Positions 39,006 through 47,899 of a stretch of 64,000 nt of DNA are shown in pieces. The position numbers were made by a program, and so were the translations under genes. Under the pieces are notes generated by a model. It made no database searches. It was not told where the DNA came from and saw only the letters and a program-made list of their open reading frames with translations. Within the stretch, counting starts at the first letter, position 1. Each line of letters opens with the position of its first letter. This stretch comes from Segetibacter koreensis DSM 18137 (lineage in GTDB: Bacteria > Bacteroidota > Bacteroidia > Chitinophagales > Chitinophagaceae): the NCBI RefSeq assembly GCF_000374045.1, contig NZ_KB893320.1, positions 5,537-69,536 of the forward strand, in the 5' to 3' direction.

Positions 39006-39098
39006 ATTTCACCAGCGTAAAAGAGAACCTAAACGCTCTCCTATACCAGCAAGAGTTCGTTATGGATATTAAAAAGCAAACTTTCTTGAAACAAATTT

Positions 39099-39548
39099 AT
39101 GAATGAGTTACCTTTTATTGATGATCCAATTCATTTTCACCAAGAGCTAAAAAGAATTGCTGCTTTAAGAAAACATGGGAAAGTAAAGAAGGATAGAATA
39201 TATAGATTGACTAAAGAAGAGAGAAAAATAATACATGCAAAAACAGGAGGTAAGTGCCATGTGTGTGGCAAGGATGTTTTGGTAGATAAATTTGAAGCAG
39301 ATCATGTTAAATCCCATTCGAGTGGAGGAACAAGTTTAACAGACAACTTTTTACCCACCTGTAGAACTTGTAATAATTATAGATGGCATTACTTACCTGA
39401 AGAATTTCAGTGGATTCTAAAGTTAGGTATTTGGGCAAGAACACAGATTGCAAACGATACTGCATTAGGAAAACAAATGAGTAGCACCTTTATAGAACGC
39501 GAAAAAATAAGAGAAGCACGAAGAAGAAACCCAAGAAATAAAGGTTAG
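39099..39548 (+). CDS. HNH endonuclease
   Basis: 149 residues. The HNH core is present with its zinc ribbon: GGKCHVCGKDVLVDKFEADH, VKSHSSGGTSLTDNFLPTCR then TCNNYRWHYLPE, giving two CxxC pairs and the DH...N...H set. Basic tail (REARRRNPRNKG). Follows the HsdR remainder on the same strand by 93 bp; small HNH genes commonly trail type I loci. Appears intact. Confidence 0.9.
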   Translation: MNELPFIDDPIHFHQELKRIAALRKHGKVKKDRIYRLTKEERKIIHAKTGGKCHVCGKDVLVDKFEADHVKSHSSGGTSLTDNFLPTCRTCNNYRWHYLPEEFQWILKLGIWARTQIANDTALGKQMSSTFIEREKIREARRRNPRNKG

Positions 39549-39883
39549 GAGTTACAGAGGAGCTTTGAGAAAATCAATTTTCTAAAGCGATATGATAACA
39601 ATATTAAAAGGAGTTTCATGATTTAATTTATCCCTCCTTAATATATTTTTATTATAATTAATAATGGCGGAAGCTTTTAGCCAATCTTGCAGGATAAGCT
39701 GCTCCCCTGAAAAAGATACTCCTTTTTGTTTATAATAAATTGCCTTTTCATTTAGCTTACTTTGGGCATTTAAAATTAATATTGTGAAGTGGTAATGTCA
39801 ATAGTTGATTATTATAAAACAATCTTGCGTTATAGCACTACATCTAAAAAAACCTAATCGTGATATGAATGAGAAATTCAAAC
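39549..39883. other. Gene-free stretch with a minus-strand coding remnant
   Basis: On the minus strand about 39585-39805 reads ILNAQSKLNEKAIYYKQKGV then SFSGEQLILQDWLKASAIIN, with good protein-like composition but no start codon. Family unknown. No terminator or RNA is evident. Confidence 0.35.
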
Positions 39884-40030
39884 ATGAAAAACATGGATGA
39901 TTTAAAAGATTGCCTTTTTAAGAAGAATGATAAAATTGACATAAATCATAAAATTGATAGTGCTGAAATTCGGGTTATAGGAGTAATTATTGCGGTAGTA
40001 GGTATTATTTTAACTATCAGTAACCTCTGA
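39884..40030 (+). CDS. Small tail-anchored membrane protein, hypothetical
   Basis: 48 residues: a charged N-terminus MKNMDDLKDCLFKKNDKIDI and a single C-terminal helix VIGVIIAVVGIILTIS. Tail-anchor shape. No ribosome site stands out and the family is unknown; composition makes it plausible. Confidence 0.5.
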   Translation: MKNMDDLKDCLFKKNDKIDINHKIDSAEIRVIGVIIAVVGIILTISNL

Positions 40031-40076
40031 TTTCTGACAAACGCCTCTAATATAAATTCTTATTTTCCTTTTTTAT

Positions 40077-40364
40077 ATGAAACAATTGCTTTTTTCGATT
40101 AACATTCGGTCTAACAAGTATGAAGAACATATTCCTGCATTAAAACATATTGCTTTTGAGATAGCACAATACAATGCAGGAACGTACGGCCTACACATGC
40201 CTGAAGGTTTTATTAAAAGCTTATCGGAGGATGCTGAATGTAGAATGCTAACTTTCTTACCACTAAGAGATGATAATTTTCGGATAGGACATAACAAATT
40301 AGAAGGATATGTAAACTATGGAACAATTACAATAACTGCAACGGATTATAAAATATATCTATGA
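40077..40364 (+). CDS. Hypothetical 95-residue protein
   Basis: MKQLLFSINIRSNKYEEHIP, YNAGTYGLHMPEGFIKSLSE then MLTFLPLRDDNFRIGHNKLE and a beta-rich end GTITITATDYKIYL. No membrane segment or motif that I recognise. The plus-strand frame has good composition; the minus-strand open frame here is its shadow. Confidence 0.6.
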   Translation: MKQLLFSINIRSNKYEEHIPALKHIAFEIAQYNAGTYGLHMPEGFIKSLSEDAECRMLTFLPLRDDNFRIGHNKLEGYVNYGTITITATDYKIYL

Positions 40365-40537
40365 AAATAACAATTGAACTTAACTGAAGCTGCAATAAAA
40401 GATATTATGAAATTACGTTAAAGAAACTGAAGATAAATTTAGACCAACTAAGGAAGTATATAAAGAAACAACGGAACAACTGTAAAATTTAAAGGCGAAA
40501 CTCGTAGATCCTGTTAAAAAGTAATTGAAAGCTGGAA

Positions 40538-40942
40538 ATGGACAGGAATTACAAAATCTTATCAGAAGCTGTTAAGTATCGACGAGCTAAATATTTAAAA
40601 GGAATGGAACAAATGAAAGCCAGAGCATTTGAACCCTTAGAATTGAATTATGAAAGGTATGATGAGGTTGAAACTTATGTAAAATCGAATTTGACTTCAG
40701 AGCAGAAGCAACGGTTGGAAAATTTATTTAAAGTAATTGAAGGCTTCGAAACCCCTCTCTCATTAGAAATACTCTCATCAACACATTCTATAATTAATGA
40801 AAAACCTGAACTAACTGAAATAGAAGTTTTTGAAAGAATCCAAGATTGGAATGAAAGGAAAAAGAATTTAATTAAACCTGAGCATATTTCCATCGCTGTA
40901 GACCATCTTCCAGAATATGGGAGTAAACTTCATTTTGGGTAA
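40538..40942 (+). CDS. Hypothetical helical protein
   Basis: 134 residues. Mostly helical and charged; conserved-looking end ERIQDWNERKKNLIKPEHIS then VDHLPEYG. The W-x-x-RK-x-L-x-x-PEHI pattern suggests a real domain tail, but I cannot name it. It could be the C-terminal part of a larger lost protein, although an ATG at 40538 with a purine-rich upstream stretch is present. Confidence 0.6.
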   Translation: MDRNYKILSEAVKYRRAKYLKGMEQMKARAFEPLELNYERYDEVETYVKSNLTSEQKQRLENLFKVIEGFETPLSLEILSSTHSIINEKPELTEIEVFERIQDWNERKKNLIKPEHISIAVDHLPEYGSKLHFG

Positions 40943-41046
40943 ATAGCTTAAACTATGGAAAGAGTTAGAAATAGTAGATAAGCTGAAGTTTAAAGATTAG
41001 CAACTATTCCTGTTATTATCTCTCAAGGTATTACATGATGTTTTTA

Positions 41047-41297
41047 TTAATGCATCATTAATCCGGAAATATCAATCTGCTCCAAATAGGGCTCTAACTG
41101 ATCTGTACTACTAAAGGAGCGTTGTATTTTAAATCTATTTACGCTGGCTGAATAAGCAACTTCAACATAAAAAGCATATATCTATACAATAAGATACAAT
41201 GATCTTCTTTCTGCCTATCAGCTACAAAATCACCTTCATTCCATATTAGTTCAGTTTGCTCATCTTCCGTTAGTGATTTAAATGCATATAAAGTCAT
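41047..41297 (-). pseudogene. Frameshifted copy 3 of the MTLYEF family
   Basis: The frame starts MTLYAFKSLTEDEQTELIW then GDFVADRQKEDHCILLY as in copy 2, then slips. In the next frame the rest is intact: IYAFYVEVAYSASVNRFKIQ and RSFSSTDQLEPYLEQIDISG to a stop at 41047-41049. One missing base near 41180 (a codon equivalent to CAG in copy 2 has lost its C) explains it. The divergent partner at 41338 is still open. Confidence 0.82.
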
Positions 41298-41337
41298 ACA
41301 AACCGGATTTACTGTAAAGGTTATAAATTTACCAACT

Positions 41338-41547
41338 ATGATAATAACTCTAAAAATTATCTTTAACCTATCCTGTGGGTGGTTATTCATTATGGTTCTA
41401 TCAACCGTGATTGCAATGGCAGTAGCAGGTATGAATATGGCAAAGCATCGAACACCACTGACTTCAATAACTTGTACACATATTTTGCATTTGGATTTGC
41501 AGCAATCCGGTTGGTGGGAAGTATGTTCGTTAAGGGTAAAGATGTGA
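41338..41547 (+). CDS. Small membrane protein, divergent partner of MTLYEF copy 3
   Basis: 69 residues: MIITLKIIFNLSCGWLFIMV then LSTVIAMAVAGMNMAK, followed by a tail not shared with its paralogue (HILHLDLQQSGWWEVCSLR). The first 40 residues parallel the protein at 32514-32657, including LKIIF and two helical turns. The tail may be out of frame, because homology to the other copy ends at the helix. Confidence 0.5.
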   Translation: MIITLKIIFNLSCGWLFIMVLSTVIAMAVAGMNMAKHRTPLTSITCTHILHLDLQQSGWWEVCSLRVKM

Positions 41548-41578
41548 ACTGATGTAAAATTTTTAATTAATTTAAATT

Positions 41579-41779
41579 ATGAATAAACTATCACAATATA
41601 AAATCATAACGGGAGAGAGTGTAATTGAAATTGAACAAAATGTAAATGAAAACATTAATAATGGATGGGAAGTGCAAGGTGGAGTTTCAGTCATGTTTCA
41701 GCAATCTACAAAATCCTATACTTTTTGTCAGGCTATGGTTAAGGCAAAAGCAATGATAGGTGCAAAAGAATTAGATTAG
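41579..41779 (+). CDS. DUF1737 domain protein
   Basis: 66 residues. YKIITGESVIEIEQNVNENI then NNGWEVQGGVSVMFQ and FCQAMVK follow the DUF1737 pattern (Y-x-(I/V)-x-TG...V--(L/I)---V-----GW---GG--V...QAM). Small soluble protein of unknown role, often near phage or accessory genes. ATG at 41579 follows an AT-rich leader. Confidence 0.85.
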   Translation: MNKLSQYKIITGESVIEIEQNVNENINNGWEVQGGVSVMFQQSTKSYTFCQAMVKAKAMIGAKELD

Positions 41780-41900
41780 TTAGAGCCTTCTTTAAAAGTT
41801 GAAGGTTAACAAGTATCTAACGCAATAGCGACTATAAAGGATGTTTGACAACATCAAAAAGAAGTCCAATGTGTCGGAAATGTGTCGGAGCAAAAAATAA

Positions 41901-41928
41901 GAAGGAGCTACTTTTCTTGTAACTCCTT
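41901..41928. terminator. Hairpin beside tRNA-Asn, possible terminator
   Basis: AAGGAGCTAC and GTAACTCCTT form a nearly complete 10-bp stem (one C-A mismatch) around TTTTCTT, 11 bp beyond the 3' end of the tRNA gene. On the minus strand it could end tRNA transcription, although the T-run after it is weak. Confidence 0.5.
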
Positions 41929-41938
41929 GTCTTTCAAG

Positions 41939-42012
41939 CTCCCCCTTCAGGACTTGAACCTGAGACCCTCTGATTAACAGTCAGATGCTCTAACCAACTG
42001 AGCTAAGGAGGA
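41939..42012 (-). tRNA. tRNA-Asn (GTT anticodon)
   Basis: On the minus strand the 74 bases fold as a cloverleaf: acceptor TCCTCCT pairs with AGGGGGA (one T-G), D arm TAGCTCAGTTGGTTAGAGCA, anticodon stem-loop CTGACTGTTAATCAG with GTT, T arm CAGGTTCAAGTCCTG, and G as discriminator. CCA is not encoded. It forms the right-hand edge of the accessory region with its 3' end facing it, the usual geometry for islands integrated at tRNA genes, but I found no second copy of its 3' end. Confidence 0.95.
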
Positions 42013-42175
42013 ATTTTTTAATTCTTATGTCAGAATTGGGTTGCAAAAATAGGGGATAAAACATACCAGCAAAAATTATTTTTAATAAAAATTCTATCTC
42101 CTACACTTCTGCTTATTATTCCAATTAATTTCTAACAAAAGGATATAATTATCCCTGTTTTATCAAAAATACCCG

Positions 42176-42538
42176 TCATTTAAATATATTAAGCCAACTG
42201 CTCTCTTCAAAACCTATAAATATACCGGCCTCTCTTTCCTCTACAGCAAAAACCTTTAAATAATAACCCTCGCCGCTAATATTTCGTCCGGTTAAAAGAT
42301 TGAACTTGTACCGATGTAGAGGACAAACTATGTTACCTGTTGCATCAATAAATCCATCTGCGAGTATACCACTTGCATGTGGACACTTATAGGCACAGGC
42401 AAATAATAATTCATCCCCAATTTTTGCAAGAGTTATTTTTTTGCCGCCTGCTTCTATAACTGCTAAGTTATTTTGCTGCCAGTTAATCTCATTTTTATTA
42501 TCAGCGACTTTATACCATTTAATATTTTTATTGCCCAT
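42176..42538 (-). CDS. Rieske 2Fe-2S ferredoxin-like protein
   Basis: 120 residues of one Rieske domain. Cluster ligands are CPH in YKCPHASG and CPLH in NIVCPLHRYKF, giving the C-x-H ... C-x2-H set. No membrane anchor, so it is a soluble electron carrier similar to NirD-type and dioxygenase ferredoxins. It overlaps hflX by 11 bp on the same strand, indicating joint transcription. Confidence 0.9.
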   Translation of the reverse strand: MGNKNIKWYKVADNKNEINWQQNNLAVIEAGGKKITLAKIGDELLFACAYKCPHASGILADGFIDATGNIVCPLHRYKFNLLTGRNISGEGYYLKVFAVEEREAGIFIGFEESSWLNIFK

Positions 42539-43730
42539 TACCAGAAAAAAAATCAGTTTTATATGGAAAGCGTATCTCGTATAATTCTCTAACTTTTCTC
42601 ATAATCGTTTCACGCAATTCATCAATGTTTTTTCTTTGAGTTGCCGAAATAAAAACACAGTTACCTTGGGTAACGTTTTCCCATTTTTTCTTCAGGTCTC
42701 TTAAAATCTCCTGCTTCACATCGTCTTCAAGCCATTTATCAAAAGTATTTTGTTCGTATAAATCCATCTTATTGAAAATGGTGAGGATCGGCTTTTCGAA
42801 AGCTCCTAACTCCTGCAGGGTTTTATTTACGACTCCGATCTGCTCTTCGTACTGGGAATGAGAAATATCAACAACATGCAATAAAATATCAGCTTCTCTC
42901 ACTTCGTCAAGCGTGCTCTTAAAACTTTCTACAAGATGATGAGGAAGCTTTCTAATGAAACCAACAGTATCACTCAACAAAAAAGGAGTATTTTCATACA
43001 CTACCTTGCGGGTGGTAGTGTCAAGCGTTGCAAACAATTTATTTTCAGCAAAAACTTCGCTCTTGCTTAAAATGTTCATAATGGTGCTTTTGCCTACATT
43101 CGTATAGCCAACCAATGCAACACGAATAAATTCGCCACGGTCTTTTCTCTGCGTGAAAGCTTGCTTATCTATCTCGACAAGTCGTTTACGAAGCAAACTA
43201 ATTTTGTCCTTAACAATACGACGGTCAGTTTCTATTTCCGTTTCACCGGGTCCTCTTGAGCCAATACCACCTCCTTGTCTTTCAAGGTGACTCCACATTC
43301 CCCGTAGGCGGGGTAAAATGTATTGGTATTGCGCCAACTCTACCTGCACTTTTGCTTGTGCCGTACGGGCGCGACTGGCAAAAATGTCAAGAATAAGATC
43401 GCTCCGATCAATTGTTTTTATCCCAAGTTCTTTTTGAATGTTGGAAATCTGCGATCCTGTTAGTTCGTCATCAAATATGGCAAGCTGTATCTCTTTTTCC
43501 CATACGTAATCTTTTATTTCACCCAGCTTACCTTTTCCAATAAAGGTCTTACTGTCAGGATGAGAAAGTTTTTGGTAAAACGTTTTAACGGCAATAGCAC
43601 CGGCGGTCTCTGCTAAAAAAGCGAGCTCATCAAGGTATTCTTTTACCTGTGCTTCATTTTGTTCTTTAGTTACTAAACCAACAAGAATGGCTTTTTCCTC
43701 CTCGGCTATTTTATTTTTTTTATCGATCAA
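42528..43730 (-). CDS. hflX: HflX ribosome-associated GTPase
   Basis: 400 residues. The N-terminal HflX domain has SHPDSKTFIGKGKLGEI and the conserved glycine-rich RQGGGIGSRGPGETEIETDR; the G domain has P-loop LVGYTNVGKSTIMN, switch DTTTRKV, LSDTVGFIRKLPHHLVESF and NKMDL. HflX binds 50S subunits and splits stalled ribosomes. Length normal. It precedes the Rieske gene on the minus strand. Confidence 0.97.
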   Translation of the reverse strand: MIDKKNKIAEEEKAILVGLVTKEQNEAQVKEYLDELAFLAETAGAIAVKTFYQKLSHPDSKTFIGKGKLGEIKDYVWEKEIQLAIFDDELTGSQISNIQKELGIKTIDRSDLILDIFASRARTAQAKVQVELAQYQYILPRLRGMWSHLERQGGGIGSRGPGETEIETDRRIVKDKISLLRKRLVEIDKQAFTQRKDRGEFIRVALVGYTNVGKSTIMNILSKSEVFAENKLFATLDTTTRKVVYENTPFLLSDTVGFIRKLPHHLVESFKSTLDEVREADILLHVVDISHSQYEEQIGVVNKTLQELGAFEKPILTIFNKMDLYEQNTFDKWLEDDVKQEILRDLKKKWENVTQGNCVFISATQRKNIDELRETIMRKVRELYEIRFPYKTDFFSGNGQ

Positions 43731-43754
43731 TTGCTACTTTTTTTAAAGATAATA

Positions 43755-43790
43755 TTAAAAAAGAAAAGCCACCGGCTTGTAACCGGTGGC
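43755..43790 (-). terminator. Strong terminator after the beta-barrel gene
   Basis: GCCACCGG and CCGGTGGC (43768-43790) form a perfect 8-bp GC-rich stem around 7 bases. Read on the minus strand it is followed by TTTTCTTTTTT, ending the gene at 43813-44589 before hflX starts. Confidence 0.9.
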
Positions 43791-43812
43791 CAGCCAAAAA
43801 ATATATTTCAAA

Positions 43813-44589
43813 TTATAAGCCACTAATATAAATTCCGATTGAGTACGGTCTAATTGCATCAGGACCGGCCCCGGTTTTCAACAGCGAAGTGACCTGGTAA
43901 GCGCCATAGATGCCGAAAATACCATAACCAATCCTTGCAGTGGCAGCTAACCTTGTAGAGTTAAAAAATTTCTTACTGCTTTCCTTTTCAATATAATTAT
44001 TTATTGTACCACCACTTTTGTTTTCAAGTGTTTTTCCTTTTGTATATGCCTTTAACAACGTACCTACTTTAACTCCTAAAGCTATTTTTACTGCTTTATT
44101 TGCATTTTCCGGGTTAGAAGAATATCTTAGTTCTACAGGAGCTTCAAGAAAAATAGTGGTGAGTTTAAATTTTTTGAAATGATTGAGTGAGTCAACATTA
44201 GTAAATGGAAGTGTTGAAGAAGCTGACTTAACATCAACATAAGTTTTATCAAAAAAGATATTACTGCTTCCAATACCCAGGCCTAAACCTACGCTAAACT
44301 TTGGATTGGTTTTAAATGGTTTATCAAGCATTACATAAGCATTGAAAAAACGTGAAAAACCTTTTGGGCTTATACTATCATTTGTACCTGACCAGTTATC
44401 AAAACCATATTGAAACATAAAATGATCATTGGAGCGGTTGCTCAGATCAATTTTCTTTGGGTTCTTTTTTTCAGTTGCAGGCTGTGATGATATGATCGTA
44501 CTATCGGTTGTTGGGTTTGCAGGAATGGTTTGTGAATTAACGGCCAGCAGGCTGAAAATACAAACCATAGTAAAGAAAAATTTCTTCAT
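43813..44589 (-). CDS. Exported outer-membrane beta-barrel protein
   Basis: 258 residues with signal peptide MKKFFFTMVCIFSLLAVNSQ. After a Thr/Ser-rich linker come beta-strands typical of small PorT-like barrels: FSVGLGLGIGSSNIFFD, LTTIFLEAPVELRYSS, VKIALGVKVGTLLKAYTKG and the end YSIGIYISGL. The FLEAPVELRY element is common in Bacteroidota barrels of this group. Function unknown. Monocistronic, with a strong terminator behind it. Confidence 0.85.
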   Translation of the reverse strand: MKKFFFTMVCIFSLLAVNSQTIPANPTTDSTIISSQPATEKKNPKKIDLSNRSNDHFMFQYGFDNWSGTNDSISPKGFSRFFNAYVMLDKPFKTNPKFSVGLGLGIGSSNIFFDKTYVDVKSASSTLPFTNVDSLNHFKKFKLTTIFLEAPVELRYSSNPENANKAVKIALGVKVGTLLKAYTKGKTLENKSGGTINNYIEKESSKKFFNSTRLAATARIGYGIFGIYGAYQVTSLLKTGAGPDAIRPYSIGIYISGL

Positions 44590-44944
44590 AAAGTGTTTTC
44601 TAAAAAAATAAAGTTTTGATGCAGAAGTATTAGCTTTCTGCAGGCAGTTGTTAAGAAAGTGGCAAAAATAACTGAATTGAGTTCATGTAATTGGTTAAAA
44701 TAAAGTCAAAAGAAAAGGAAGTGGATATTTGTAAAAGGGTTTTTTATATTATTTGTAATAATGCCAACAATAAAAGGAGGGTAGGGAAATTTTAGAAACG
44801 TTTTACCTTACGGAAAAAATAATAAAACATCATTAAATAAAATGTTTTATTATTAAAATTAATATTCTTAGAGCTGTAAAATTATAAGGTAAATTTTTCG
44901 TTATTAATGAATTAAATCATTTAGATACTTTAATTTAAATATTG
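44590..44944. other. Intergenic region between divergent genes
   Basis: About 350 bp of AT-rich sequence between the barrel gene and the Hpt gene, which are divergent, so both promoters should lie here. I see no clear motif, RNA or repeat. Confidence 0.6.
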
Positions 44945-45361
44945 ATGATTACTGTTGAACCAAATGAAAAGTCTACCTCTGTGATAAATAATCTTCCGCA
45001 TATTATTGCCAGTGAAAATGTTTCGATTGATATTAGTATGTTGTACGAGATCTCAGGTAATGATGAAAGCTTTATCATTACAATGTTGCAAACATTTCTA
45101 AGAACAATGCCGGGAACAATAAAAAAAATGGAAGAAGCTCTGGATAACCAGGATTGGGAAAATGTGTACAGATCTGCACATTTTGCAAAGTCTTCACTTT
45201 CGATTATTAAAATAGGTGAAATGTTTGATACGGTAGTGCAAGCAGAACTAATTGCAAAAAACGAAACAGATTTGGATCTGTTACCTGGGCTGATAAAAGA
45301 AATAAAAGAAAAATATTTCTTTGCAGAAGTAATTCTTAATGAAAGAATTCTGTCGAAATAA
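44945..45361 (+). CDS. Hpt-domain phosphotransfer protein
   Basis: 138 residues forming a helical bundle. YRSAHFAKSSLSIIKI carries the phospho-accepting His in the H-x-x-KSS pattern of Hpt domains, preceded by FLRTMPGTIKKMEEALDNQD. It starts at ATG 44945; a TTG just before is less likely. It probably passes phosphate from a hybrid kinase to a receiver, perhaps the one encoded 87 bp downstream on the same strand (inference). Confidence 0.88.
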   Translation: MITVEPNEKSTSVINNLPHIIASENVSIDISMLYEISGNDESFIITMLQTFLRTMPGTIKKMEEALDNQDWENVYRSAHFAKSSLSIIKIGEMFDTVVQAELIAKNETDLDLLPGLIKEIKEKYFFAEVILNERILSK

Positions 45362-45448
45362 TACTTTTGGCAAGGTTGTAAAGAAAGGTTTTATTGTTTG
45401 TAAATTAGCAGGAGATTACAGAGACAACTCTGCAATAATCAGATAAAT

Positions 45449-45832
45449 ATGAAAATTTTAGTTGCTGAAGATGAACCGCTTATGTTAATGGCTATCGAAG
45501 CCAAGCTGCGCAATGAAGGGTTTGAAGTAGTGGGGGTTTCCGACGGTCGGGAAGCACTTAAGGCTTTGGAAAGCTTTGTACCTGATATTATCATTACCGA
45601 CATTTTAATGCCTTATACATCGGGTCTTGAATTTATTAGTATAGTGAAATCAAATGAATACAAAAAAGTTCCTATCATCGTTCTATCGGGCCTTGGCCAG
45701 GAAAATACGGTGATGGAAGCGTTTCAGTTAGGAGCTGATGACTTTTTAACAAAGCCATTTAACCCGACAGAATTAGCGGTAAGGGTTAAGCGATTACTAA
45801 AAATGCCCAACGGTTCTGCTAAACGCAGTTAG
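45449..45832 (+). CDS. Single-domain response regulator
   Basis: 127 residues: ILVAEDEPLMLMAIEAKL, phospho-acceptor Asp in IIITDILMPYTSGLEF, PIIVLSGLGQENTV and conserved Lys in DDFLTKPFNPTELAVRVKRL. Full receiver domain and no output domain. Sits after the Hpt gene, suggesting a small relay module. Confidence 0.92.
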   Translation: MKILVAEDEPLMLMAIEAKLRNEGFEVVGVSDGREALKALESFVPDIIITDILMPYTSGLEFISIVKSNEYKKVPIIVLSGLGQENTVMEAFQLGADDFLTKPFNPTELAVRVKRLLKMPNGSAKRS

Positions 45833-45866
45833 ACGAGAAATAGTTGATACATAAAGTAAATAGCAC

Positions 45867-45910
45867 AAAAAAAGCGAACGCCTTAATTTTTTTAAGGCGT
45901 TCGCTTTTTT
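45867..45910. terminator. Strong bidirectional terminator
   Basis: AAAAAAGCGAACGCCTTAA pairs perfectly with TTAAGGCGTTCGCTTTTTT around a short T loop. It lies between the convergent response-regulator and Nfu-type genes and serves both. Confidence 0.95.
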
Positions 45911-45932
45911 TAATTATAGTAGTATTTAATCA

Positions 45933-46532
45933 CTATTCTGCTTCAGCTACCACTTCTTTTACTTCCGGAATCATCCGTTTCATCATTCCTTCAATTCCTG
46001 CTTTAAGCGTAATCATGCTTGACGGACATCCGCTGCAGCTACCTTGAAGCATCAGGTTTACTACACCATCATCATAGCTTCTGAACTGTATGGCACCACC
46101 GTCCATTTCCACTGCAGGCTTAACGTAGTTCTCTAAAAGTTCTTTTATCCGTTTTACAACATCATCATCGTCTGCACTTATAAAGTTTGTTGCGTCAGAT
46201 TTTGTTACAACAATATCCTCTTCATTAACTACCGGGCCGCCATTTTCAAGATAGTCCTTTAAAAATTGTTTTATAGTAGGTATTACATCCTGCCAATCAT
46301 CTGTATCGACAGTTTTAGTAAGTGTTACAAAATTGCTGGCGATAAATACACTCTTAATAAAAGGAAAACTAAAAAGTTCCTTCGCCAATGGAGAGGGCCC
46401 TGCAGTATTTTCATCAGGAAAATCAATACTCTTTCCGGGATACAAGAGTTTATTGGCAACAAATTTCATTGTTTCCGGATTCGGTGTCATCTCTGTATAT
46501 ATACTGATAACGGGATTGCCTGTTTTTATCAT
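45933..46532 (-). CDS. Nfu-type Fe-S cluster scaffold/carrier protein
   Basis: 199 residues: an Nfu N-terminal domain (TPNPETMKFVANKLL, SPLAKELFSFPFIKSVFIAS) followed by the NifU-like domain VKPAVEMDGGAIQFRSYDDG with cluster-binding CSGCPSS. This is the mitochondrial-NFU1 layout used by many Bacteroidota, holding 4Fe-4S clusters for delivery to target enzymes. Length typical; intact. Confidence 0.94.
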   Translation of the reverse strand: MIKTGNPVISIYTEMTPNPETMKFVANKLLYPGKSIDFPDENTAGPSPLAKELFSFPFIKSVFIASNFVTLTKTVDTDDWQDVIPTIKQFLKDYLENGGPVVNEEDIVVTKSDATNFISADDDDVVKRIKELLENYVKPAVEMDGGAIQFRSYDDGVVNLMLQGSCSGCPSSMITLKAGIEGMMKRMIPEVKEVVAEAE

Positions 46533-46801
46533 AATCTTAAATTTAAAAGCCTAACAAAGGTAAGAAACACAGATTTAAAATAATAATAATTATCGCCTGC
46601 CGGTCGGCTCAATACCCATTTTGCGCAAATCATAAGTCACTGTTAATAACGTTTTACAGTAGAAAAAGAGGTCTGAATCAAATGAGACCCGAAAGAAATA
46701 AGATAACGTTTCTACAACTTTTTATAATCTTACTGCGACCGCCCATTTGTAGTTTTCAACAGTTTTCAATTGTTTTTAAACTTTTCCCTATTTTGCTCAG
46801 C

Positions 46802-47899
46802 ATGACCAACGATTTGCTTTACCAGGTTGCACTTACTCTTGTTCCTAACATTGGCCCTGTACAAGCTAAAATACTTACTGAGCAATTTGGGAATGCAGAA
46901 AATATATTTAAAGCATCAAAAAAAGAGCTTGGAAATATAGAAGGTATCGGAGAAGTACGAGCTAAAAGTATAAAACTGTTCGATAATTTTTTAAGCGCTG
47001 AAAAAGAAATTGAGTTTGTTGAAAAACATAGAATTCAACCGCTTTTTCTTACTAATGAAAACTATCCGAAGCGCTTGCTCAATTGCTATGACTCTCCAAC
47101 TCTATTGTACTATCGTGGAAATGCAGATGTAAATGTTTCGAAAGTAATAAACATAATCGGTACAAGAAATAATACCGATTATGGACGGCAGGTAACAGAA
47201 CAATTAATTAATGAGTTACAAAATCTGCAGGTTTTAATCGTGAGTGGACTTGCTTATGGTATTGATGCGATCGCCCACAAAGCTGCTGTTCAAAACAATC
47301 TTCCAACCATTGGCGTACTTGCTCATGGCCTCGACACTATTTATCCCTCTGCGCACGCTACTCTTGCAAAACAAATGTTGTACAACGGAGGGTTGCTTAC
47401 AGAATTTAGAAAAGAAACACTTCCCGACAGGCATAATTTTCCAAGACGTAACCGGATAGTGGCAGGAATGGCGGATGCAACAATAGTGATTGAAACAGCC
47501 GTAAAGGGTGGGAGCATGATAACCGCGGAACTTGCAAATGGTTATAACCGCGATGTATTTGCCTTTCCCGGGAAAGTGACTGACAGCAAGAGTGCCGGCT
47601 GTAATCATCTTATTAAAAATAACAAAGCCATTTTACTTACCGACGCCACACACCTAGTAGAAATACTTGGCTGGACGACAAAAAAATCAAAACCTAAAAA
47701 ACAAAAAGAATTGTTTATTTCCCTCAGCAATGATGAGCAGGCACTAGTAGATGTTTTGAAACAGAAAGAAGCCGTGCATATAGACGAAATTTTTTTGAAA
47801 AGTGGTTTAACAAGCAGTACAGTGGCAGCCGCAATGCTTAATCTAGAATTTCAAAACGTAGTTGCCTCTTTGCCCGGAAAGATGTACAAATTGTTATAG
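46802..47899 (+). CDS. dprA: DprA (Smf), DNA-processing protein for natural transformation
   Basis: 365 residues from MTNDLLYQVALTLVPNIGPV. N-terminal helix-hairpin-helix, then the Rossmann-like core with INIIGTRNNTDYGRQV, IVSGLAYGIDAIAHKAA, GVLAHGLDTIYPSAH, DRHNFPRRNRIVAGM and GGSMITAELA, and a C-terminal winged-helix domain. DprA loads RecA on incoming single-stranded DNA. The frame is open from 46682, but the first 40 codons look non-coding, so ATG 46802 is chosen. Fits with the uptake of foreign DNA seen elsewhere in the window. Confidence 0.96.
   Translation: MTNDLLYQVALTLVPNIGPVQAKILTEQFGNAENIFKASKKELGNIEGIGEVRAKSIKLFDNFLSAEKEIEFVEKHRIQPLFLTNENYPKRLLNCYDSPTLLYYRGNADVNVSKVINIIGTRNNTDYGRQVTEQLINELQNLQVLIVSGLAYGIDAIAHKAAVQNNLPTIGVLAHGLDTIYPSAHATLAKQMLYNGGLLTEFRKETLPDRHNFPRRNRIVAGMADATIVIETAVKGGSMITAELANGYNRDVFAFPGKVTDSKSAGCNHLIKNNKAILLTDATHLVEILGWTTKKSKPKKQKELFISLSNDEQALVDVLKQKEAVHIDEIFLKSGLTSSTVAAAMLNLEFQNVVASLPGKMYKLL

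Noticed and set aside
18840-42012. Second copy of the tRNA-Asn 3' end as an att site
   Set aside because: No stretch resembling the T arm and acceptor end was seen elsewhere in the window; a computed search would be needed to be sure.
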